Origin: Planctomycetota bacterium
Lineage (GTDB): Bacteria; Planctomycetota; Phycisphaerae; WQYP01
Assembly: GCA_021852225.1 (NCBI GenBank)
Contig: JAJZOA010000369.1
Coordinates: forward strand, 1 to 10,386
DNA: 10,386 nt
Reading direction: 5' to 3'
This document shows positions 6,428 through 10,386 of the stretch, piece after piece (position 1 is the stretch's first letter; each line of letters starts with the position of its first letter). The notes beneath the pieces are model-generated. The model made no database searches. It was not told the origin of the DNA and saw nothing but the letters and a program-made list of their open reading frames with translations. The position numbers and the translations under genes are program-made.

Positions 6428-8422
6428 ATGGAACCTTTAAGATCATGGGACCTGGCCATCATCGGTGGATACTTCGCCCTGGTTCTTTCGGTAGGTCTGA
6501 TGCTTAGTCGGCGGGCTTCTTCGAGCCTGGAGAGTTATTTTCTCGCCGGACGGTCGATGTCGTGGGTATTTCTGGGCATCACGGGCATGGCGTTGTGGTT
6601 TGACCTGACCGGAACCATGCTGATTACATCGTTTATTTACCTGCTCGGTCCGCGCGGCCTGTTTATCGAATTTCGCGGCGGTGCGGTGCTGGTGCTGGCA
6701 TTTATGCTGGCTTTTACCGGCAAATGGCATCGGCGTTCGCGCTGCATGACCGCCGCCGAGTGGTACACTTTTCGTTTTGGCGAGGGCAAGTCGGCGGAAA
6801 TTGTCCGGTTCCTCACGGCCTTTATGGGCATTGTGCTGGTAATAGGCATGATCGCCTATTTTGTGCGCGGGGCGAGCCTTTTTCTGGGGCTGTTTGTTCC
6901 GTTTTCGCCTGTTGCCGCCACGGCTGTGGTATTTGGAGCGGCCACCCTTTATACGATGTTTGCCGGTTATTATGGCGTGGTGGCAACCAATCTGATTCAC
7001 GGCGTGGTGGTGATCGCGGCGTGTGTGGTGGTCGCGATTTATGCGTGGATGAGCTTTTCCGACAGTCATGCACTGGCGGTCACCGCGGCCGTGGTGACGG
7101 GAAACCAGCATTGGTCTGTTTCGTTGCCCACCTGGCGGGTGCATACGCCGGCAGGCTACGGCGCCTACCATTTCCTAATTTTTATTGTCTCTTTCTATCT
7201 CCTTCGGAGCGTGATTGGCGGTCTGGGCGGCGGTGCCGAACAGCGTTATTTTGCGGCCAAAACGGACCGCGATTGCGGGCTGCTTTCGTTGTTGCAGGCC
7301 GGCACGCTGATGTTCCGCTGGCCGATGATGATGGGCTTTGCGATTCTGGGCATTCTGCTGGTGCGGCATCTGTTTGCCGCGCCGCAGGCGGTGGGTGCCG
7401 CCGCCGCGCTGATTCATCGTTATTACCCGCACGCATCGCCCGCGTTCTGGCAGGACCTGACCGCCCATATTGTGCATGATCCAGCCCGGTGTCCGCGCGG
7501 ACTTATTGCGGGCCTCCAACGCGTGCTTGGGCCGCATTGGACAACGAAACTGCCGCTGGTTGGATACGGCGGATCGGTTGACCCGGAATTGATTCTCCCC
7601 GCGGCTCTGGGTGCGATTTCGATTCCCGGAATCCGTGACCTTCTGCTGGTGGCCATGCTGGCCACCATGATGACATCTTTAAGCGGGCAGGTCAGCAGTG
7701 TCACGGCGCTTCTGGTGAACGATATTTATAAAAATTTTCTGCGACCGCGAGCAACTGGTCGGGAATTGATAGTGGCCGCATACCTTGGGACACTGGTGAT
7801 TGTCGCTGGCGGATTTTATATGGGGATAGAGGCCCAGAATATTAATAATTTGTGGGGCTGGATTGCCATGGGCCTGACCGCGGGTGCCCTGGGCCCACAG
7901 GTTTTAAGGCTTTACTGGTGGCGCTGCAACGCATGGGGGGTGGCCGCCGGAACACTGACGGGCGGCGTGTCCGCGATCGTGGAGCGGATTGTATCGCCTG
8001 ATCTTCTGGAATGGCGGCAGTTTCTGCTTATGACCCTCATTTCCTTTCTGGCCACCATAATCGGCTCGCTACTGACGCGCCCCACACCGGAAAAAGTGAC
8101 CGAAAATTTTTACCGGGTAACGCGCCCCTTCGGCTTCTGGGGGCCGATGCGCGATGTTTTTACCAGCGACCGAAGGCGCGCCATTCGTGCGGAGCACCGC
8201 AACGATCTGTTAACTGTTCCATTTGCGTTACTTTGGCAAGTGACCCTGTTTCTATTGCCCATGCAGTTGGTGATGAAGGCTTACGCGTCCTTTTTCATGA
8301 CGCTGCCCTTCTTTTTGATCGGTGCCGGCGGCATGTATCTGTTCTGGTGGTGCCGGTTATCCATGGATTCCAATGCGGAGCCAGAAACGGATATTCGGCA
8401 AACAGTCACTTTAAGAAAATAG
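6428..8422 (+). CDS. sodium:solute symporter (SSS family) with C-terminal extension
   Basis: This is an inner-membrane Na+-coupled uptake carrier with the LeuT-type fold. Residues 8-27 are the first helix, followed by the family segment SLESYFLAGRSMSW (33-46). Helical stretches continue through 47-70, 85-97, 125-145, 160-180, 185-208, 247-265, 295-312, 403-420, 447-463, 475-490, 503-520 and 530-550. TMMTSLSGQVSSVTALLVNDIYK (413-435) is the sodium-site helix; Thr416 and Ser417 align with the two sodium-binding serines of Vibrio SGLT. A soluble insert of about 70 residues lies at 320-390. After the core, a polar stretch at 553-593 leads to two extra hydrophobic segments (about 594-616 and 621-641). 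At 664 residues it is longer than the usual 500-600. GGAG four bases before the ATG supports the start. Neighbouring sugar genes suggest a carbohydrate or sugar acid, but the substrate is unknown. Confidence 0.92.
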   Translation: MEPLRSWDLAIIGGYFALVLSVGLMLSRRASSSLESYFLAGRSMSWVFLGITGMALWFDLTGTMLITSFIYLLGPRGLFIEFRGGAVLVLAFMLAFTGKWHRRSRCMTAAEWYTFRFGEGKSAEIVRFLTAFMGIVLVIGMIAYFVRGASLFLGLFVPFSPVAATAVVFGAATLYTMFAGYYGVVATNLIHGVVVIAACVVVAIYAWMSFSDSHALAVTAAVVTGNQHWSVSLPTWRVHTPAGYGAYHFLIFIVSFYLLRSVIGGLGGGAEQRYFAAKTDRDCGLLSLLQAGTLMFRWPMMMGFAILGILLVRHLFAAPQAVGAAAALIHRYYPHASPAFWQDLTAHIVHDPARCPRGLIAGLQRVLGPHWTTKLPLVGYGGSVDPELILPAALGAISIPGIRDLLLVAMLATMMTSLSGQVSSVTALLVNDIYKNFLRPRATGRELIVAAYLGTLVIVAGGFYMGIEAQNINNLWGWIAMGLTAGALGPQVLRLYWWRCNAWGVAAGTLTGGVSAIVERIVSPDLLEWRQFLLMTLISFLATIIGSLLTRPTPEKVTENFYRVTRPFGFWGPMRDVFTSDRRRAIRAEHRNDLLTVPFALLWQVTLFLLPMQLVMKAYASFFMTLPFFLIGAGGMYLFWWCRLSMDSNAEPETDIRQTVTLRK

Positions 8423-8445
8423 ACCTCTTTTATGAAATTTGCATT

Positions 8446-8473
8446 TTCCGACAACACGCCAATCGTCGATAAT
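8446..8473 (+). promoter_or_regulatory. weak candidate promoter for the GntR/LacI-type regulator
   Basis: GATAAT (8468-8473) is a good -10 box. Sixteen bases upstream, TTCCGA (8446-8451) is only a 3/6 match to the -35 consensus. It would start transcription about 70 bases before the regulator ATG, independently of the symporter gene. Confidence 0.25.
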
Positions 8474-8500
8474 TTTGATCCCCGCTTGCTAAAACCTGAC

Positions 8501-8524
8501 AAACGGCGAGAATACCGGAAACGG
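8501..8524. repeat. AAACGG direct repeats upstream of the regulator gene
   Basis: AAACGG occurs at 8501-8506 and 8519-8524, 18 bases apart start to start, which is nearly two helical turns. The core AACGG also occurs in the intergenic region between the transporters (6224-6228). The repeat could be an autoregulatory site, but six bases is short enough to recur by chance. Confidence 0.25.
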
Positions 8525-8549
8525 AATTCGCAATAACATTGGAATTTTT

Positions 8550-9698
8550 ATGCGAAAAAGCGCAACAAAACCAGAACCTATGCAGGCCGCGGTCCGCAAA
8601 CGAGAGAATCAGCCGAAGTATCGCGCTGTATATGATGCGCTGCTACGGGCGATTCGGCGGGGTGAATACACGGCCGGCAGCCGGCTGCCAACGGAATCAG
8701 AATTGCTGGCGGAATTTAACGTATCGCGTATTACCGTCATTCGCGCTTTGCGCGACCTGGAGGCCGCCGGCATTGTGCGTCGCCGCCGCGGATCGGGTAC
8801 CTACGTCCAAGGTCCCCAGCCAGCGGCATTAGCGAGCATGGGCGTCATATTTCCTCCGTTGGAACCGGGCAGTATTTTTTCCACGGTGCATCAGGTTCTG
8901 GCCAGAGAATCGCAAAAACTAGGCTGGCAACTGCTGTTCCATGAAATTACGGACACCGATTCGCCACAGGCTGCCGCCGATATTCTGGATCATCTGTTCA
9001 AGGGGCCGGTGCGCGGCCTGCTTTATCTGCCATTGCCAGTGACGGCAAACTGTGCCCAAATTAATGAAGCCGTGGGGCGTCAATGCCAGACCCGCAAAAT
9101 TCCCCTGATATTGCTGGATCGGGATATTCACCACTTGCATGACCGCAGCCGGTTTGACGTCGTAGGCTCCGATAATGAACTTGGCGGATTTCTGGTAGGG
9201 CAGCATCTGATTAATCGCGGCTGCCGTCGAATTCTGTTTTTCACTGATGCACGCGAGCATCCCACCGCCGAAGCCCGCTGGGAGGGTGTGCGGAGCGCCG
9301 TTGCCCATTCACCGGCGATCTGGTGTGATATTTGTTCCGGTGACGGCGATGATTCCGCCTATGTGGCCGCCATGCTGGCCAAGCATCGGCCCGATGGTAT
9401 TGCCTGCGTGAATGATATGACGGCGGCCAAGGTGATGCGGACGCTGCTGCGGGAGGGATTAAAGATTCCCCAGCAGATCAAGCTGACCGGTTTTGACGAC
9501 ACTTCCACGGCCGCACTTCTCGCAATACCGTTAACGACCGTCCGCCAGTCAGCGGAAGGCATGGCTATTCAGGCGACGAATCTGATGCGGCAACGGCTGG
9601 AACGTCCGGACCTTGCGGCAATGACCGTCTCTATCGCCTGTTCACTGGTGATACGCGATTCAACGTCGGATGCTCCTGCGGGAACAAAGGTTCACTGA
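8550..9698 (+). CDS. GntR-headed LacI-type transcriptional regulator
   Basis: This is a cytoplasmic DNA-binding regulator combining a GntR winged helix with a LacI/periplasmic-binding-protein-like sugar sensor, the arrangement of Bacillus AraR. Residues 22-87 show the GntR pattern: YRAVYDALLRAIRRGEYTAGSRLPTESELL, the recognition helix VSRITVIRALRDLE (58-71) and the wing RRRRGSGTYV (77-86). Residues 95-370 are the sensor, with VIFPPLEPG after the linker, LLDRD (188-192), VVGSDNELGGFL (204-215), a HLINRGCRRILFF strand (219-231), GIACVNDMTA (283-292), LTGFDDTSTA (312-321) and PLTTVRQSAEGMA (327-339). These match LacI sensor landmarks including the usual D..G and TTVRQ segments. The 382-residue length is normal. 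The start is supported only by a weak GGA six bases upstream. It follows the symporter gene by 127 bases on the same strand. The likely effector is a mono- or oligosaccharide; which one is unknown. Confidence 0.93.
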   Translation: MRKSATKPEPMQAAVRKRENQPKYRAVYDALLRAIRRGEYTAGSRLPTESELLAEFNVSRITVIRALRDLEAAGIVRRRRGSGTYVQGPQPAALASMGVIFPPLEPGSIFSTVHQVLARESQKLGWQLLFHEITDTDSPQAAADILDHLFKGPVRGLLYLPLPVTANCAQINEAVGRQCQTRKIPLILLDRDIHHLHDRSRFDVVGSDNELGGFLVGQHLINRGCRRILFFTDAREHPTAEARWEGVRSAVAHSPAIWCDICSGDGDDSAYVAAMLAKHRPDGIACVNDMTAAKVMRTLLREGLKIPQQIKLTGFDDTSTAALLAIPLTTVRQSAEGMAIQATNLMRQRLERPDLAAMTVSIACSLVIRDSTSDAPAGTKVH

Positions 9699-9709
9699 AA
9701 TCTCTGTTT

Positions 9710-9737
9710 TTGCATGATTCAGAATGGAATTTAAAAT
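9710..9737 (+). promoter_or_regulatory. promoter-like pair just after the regulator gene
   Basis: TTGCAT (9710-9715) and TAAAAT (9732-9737) are separated by 16 bases. The -10 box matches five of six bases and the -35 box three of six. Predicted transcription would start near 9744 and cover the palindromes and the compound hairpin downstream. The same TTGCAT box and 16-base spacer recur at 10144-10171. Confidence 0.35.
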
Positions 9738-9766
9738 CGAACAATTCATCTTGCGGGTTTCCGGTT

Positions 9767-9794
9767 CGCGCGAAAAGTCGGGATGCGCGTTTTC
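9767..9794 (+). terminator. possible weak terminator after the regulator gene
   Basis: CGCGC (9767-9771) pairs with GCGCG (9785-9789) around a 13-base loop and is followed by TTTTCTC. The stem is short and the T-run brief, so termination would be weak. The left arm lies inside a perfect TTCGCGCGAA palindrome (9765-9774) that may have a different role. Confidence 0.3.
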
Positions 9795-9800
9795 TCAGAC

Positions 9801-9814
9801 TAATCTTCAGATTA
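9801..9814. promoter_or_regulatory. 14-bp dyad, candidate operator or small hairpin
   Basis: TAATCT-TC-AGATTA is perfectly symmetric. As RNA it would form a five-pair stem with a UUCA loop; as DNA it is a typical size for a dimeric regulator site. It lies 17 bases upstream of the compound hairpin element. Confidence 0.35.
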
Positions 9815-9830
9815 AATAGTTCATCAAAAT

Positions 9831-9908
9831 AGCCCTGATTTCCACGGACCGTGCAGGGATGCTGACATGTCGTCGGCGGTGACCCGCAACTGTCAGCGCC
9901 CTGGCTCC
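9831..9908 (+). ncRNA. candidate structured RNA with a compound hairpin and a competing strand
   Basis: CAGGG (9854-9858) pairs with CCCTG (9899-9903). Inside it GCTGACA (9861-9867) pairs with TGTCAGC (9891-9897), and inside that GCGG (9876-9879) pairs with CCGC (9884-9887) around a TGAC loop. That gives sixteen Watson-Crick pairs with two small internal loops. Upstream, CACGG-A-CCGTG (9843-9853) is a further symmetric element, and an extra CCCTG (9833-9837) can compete for the CAGGG strand, giving two exclusive folds. The string CCCGCAACTGT, with AGGGA 23 bases before it, resembles the conserved core of cobalamin riboswitches. The other conserved boxes of that class were not found, and no downstream gene lies within the window. 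The fold is visible directly; the function is not known. The strand is assumed from the resemblance and from the upstream promoter. Confidence 0.4.
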
Positions 9909-9990
9909 AATCTGCGTAAATCCGCCTGAAAGGTCAAAGCACCGTTAAAAGAATTGTTCGTTTATCGCAGTGGGCGTCCGCTATTGTATT

Positions 9991-10002
9991 TTAATATATT
10001 AA
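9991..10002. other. 12-bp AT-only perfect palindrome
   Basis: TTAATATATTAA is perfectly self-complementary and lies in the most AT-rich part of the noncoding stretch. It may be a regulator site or an easily melted segment. AT-rich palindromes also arise easily by chance. Confidence 0.3.
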
Positions 10003-10108
10003 CTTCGCGCGTTTTTTGGGTGGCAAAATGTACTATATGGGGCCAAAAAGCTGATTTTAGCTGCTGGAATAGCGGAATTATTGGCATTCGTTAGAGGCTT
10101 TTCAATGG

Positions 10109-10139
10109 GCTTTAAAGCATTAAAAAAAATAAATATTTT
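10109..10139. other. paired AT-rich palindromes upstream of a promoter-like pair
   Basis: GCTTTAAAGC (10109-10118) is a perfect 10-bp palindrome. Seven bases later AAAATA-AA-TATTTT (10126-10139) is a 14-bp dyad, and AGCA (10116-10119) can pair with TGCT (10141-10144) outside it. Together they sit just upstream of the TTGCAT/TATACT pair, where activator or UP-element-like sequences are expected. Confidence 0.3.
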
Positions 10140-10143
10140 GTGC

Positions 10144-10171
10144 TTGCATTCTGCTTTTTCGTGAGTATACT
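10144..10171 (+). promoter_or_regulatory. promoter-like pair near the right edge
   Basis: TTGCAT (10144-10149) and TATACT (10166-10171) are separated by 16 bases. The -10 box matches five of six consensus bases, and a preceding TG-like context (GTGAG) is present. Transcription would start near 10178 and run off the window, giving a leader of at least 200 bases before any obvious gene. Confidence 0.45.
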
Positions 10172-10187
10172 AACTGATGTCACAGCC

Positions 10188-10264
10188 CTTGATACTAAAT
10201 CAAGTTTAATCTTGGGCGTTTTAGAGAAGTTTGTTCCCCCGCCTGCGAAAGGTACGAAGCAGGC
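10188..10264 (+). other. two leader hairpins downstream of the last promoter-like pair
   Basis: CTTGAT-ACTAA-ATCAAG (10188-10204) is a perfect six-pair hairpin. GCCTGC (10241-10246) and GCAGGC (10259-10264) form a second perfect six-pair stem around a 12-base purine-rich loop. Neither is followed by a T-run. They may shape the leader of a gene beyond the right edge. Confidence 0.35.
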
Positions 10265-10386
10265 ATGTAGCGGAAATATGAACTGGATGCCACGGATTCG
10301 GGTCAAGTTGAACCGGTGAAAAGGGATCAAGTAACTCCGAAGGTGTGTCATCAGTTTTTCAGGGCGGTGTTCAGAAAAGTTTCGGC

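Larger units (their letters stand above)
9738..9960. repeat. 10-bp perfect inverted repeat enclosing the hairpin block
   Basis: CGAACAATTC (9738-9747) is the exact reverse complement of GAATTGTTCG (9951-9960). The 203 bases between the arms contain the hairpins and palindromes listed below. It could be the closing stem of a structured RNA or paired binding sites for a looping regulator. The left arm begins directly after a -10-like box, so an RNA from that promoter might include only part of it. No flanking target duplication is seen. Confidence 0.4.
9699..10386. other. long noncoding stretch rich in symmetry
   Basis: About 690 bases follow the regulator with no convincing protein gene. The stretch is visibly more AT-rich than the genes, especially from 9945 to 10230. 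It holds two promoter-like pairs, one possible terminator, a distant inverted repeat, several perfect palindromes and a long compound hairpin, each described separately. Both frames 1 and 2 of the plus strand are open over the last 70-115 bases, so a gene might begin at or beyond the right edge, but no start with a ribosome-binding site is visible. Confidence 0.6.

Noticed and set aside
6443..7171. 242-codon minus-strand open frame opposite the symporter.
   Set aside because: It is antisense to well-supported membrane-protein coding and has a His/Arg/Gln/Lys-rich composition without domain signatures.
6724..7479. 251-codon plus-strand open frame inside the symporter gene.
   Set aside because: It is a shifted frame of the symporter; composition (many Cys, Arg, Gly) and lack of motifs mark it as a shadow.
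9738..9960. The block with 10-bp inverted ends as a miniature transposon.
   Set aside because: No target-site duplication borders the arms and only one copy is visible in the window; retained only as a repeat and possible RNA stem.
9831..9960. Full cobalamin riboswitch call.
   Set aside because: Only the central CCCGCAACTGT/AGGGA part matches; the 3' conserved box and an adjacent B12-related gene are not seen.
10112..10351. 79-codon minus-strand open frame in the right-hand noncoding stretch.
   Set aside because: No ribosome-binding site or recognisable motif, and its end overlaps AT-rich palindromes and the promoter-like pair.
1..10386. CRISPR array, insertion sequence, phage or defence genes.
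   Set aside because: No regularly spaced repeats, transposase, integrase or defence-protein motifs are seen on either strand.

Overview
This is a bacterial chromosomal segment of moderately high GC (my impression by eye, not computed), with long genes on both strands and no insertion sequence, phage gene, CRISPR array or rRNA. The gene set suggests a Gram-negative-type bacterium without MutH, most plausibly from the Planctomycetota/Verrucomicrobiota/Lentisphaerota group. The hints are an endonuclease-type MutL, an unusually long sodium:solute symporter with a C-terminal extension, and a GntR-headed LacI-type sugar regulator. This placement is inference, not proof.

Region 1 (1-2343) is a polyphosphate module. 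A CHAD-domain gene on the minus strand (8-640) is divergent from a Ppx/GppA phosphatase fused to an HD domain (682-2343). The 41-base gap carries a good sigma70-like promoter whose predicted start lies almost on the phosphatase ATG. The CHAD protein stops before the usual second half of its domain, so it may be truncated or frameshifted. Region 2 (2344-4445) holds mutL, which has every nuclease motif and a clamp-binding motif. A perfect 6-bp hairpin lies in the 92-base gap before it.

Region 3 (4504-9698) is a carbohydrate-uptake module. A sugar-porter MFS permease (minus strand) and a sodium:solute symporter (plus strand) diverge from a 397-base intergenic region. A GntR/LacI-type regulator follows on the plus strand. 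The intergenic region holds a 13-bp perfect palindrome, a decayed tRNA-like string and a foldable leader just before the symporter ribosome-binding site. The simplest reading is two sugar transporters plus a local sugar-sensing repressor, but no ligand can be assigned.

Region 4 (9699-10386) is nearly 700 bases with no convincing gene, and it is the most unusual part of the window. It is more AT-rich than the genes and dense in symmetry. It contains two promoter-like pairs sharing the same TTGCAT box and 16-base spacer, a 10-bp inverted repeat 203 bases apart, several perfect palindromes, and a long compound hairpin at 9854-9903 whose outer strand has a competing partner upstream. Part of that hairpin resembles the core of cobalamin riboswitches, but the rest of that riboswitch was not found. 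I regard it as a candidate structured RNA or a complex regulatory region for a gene beyond the window.
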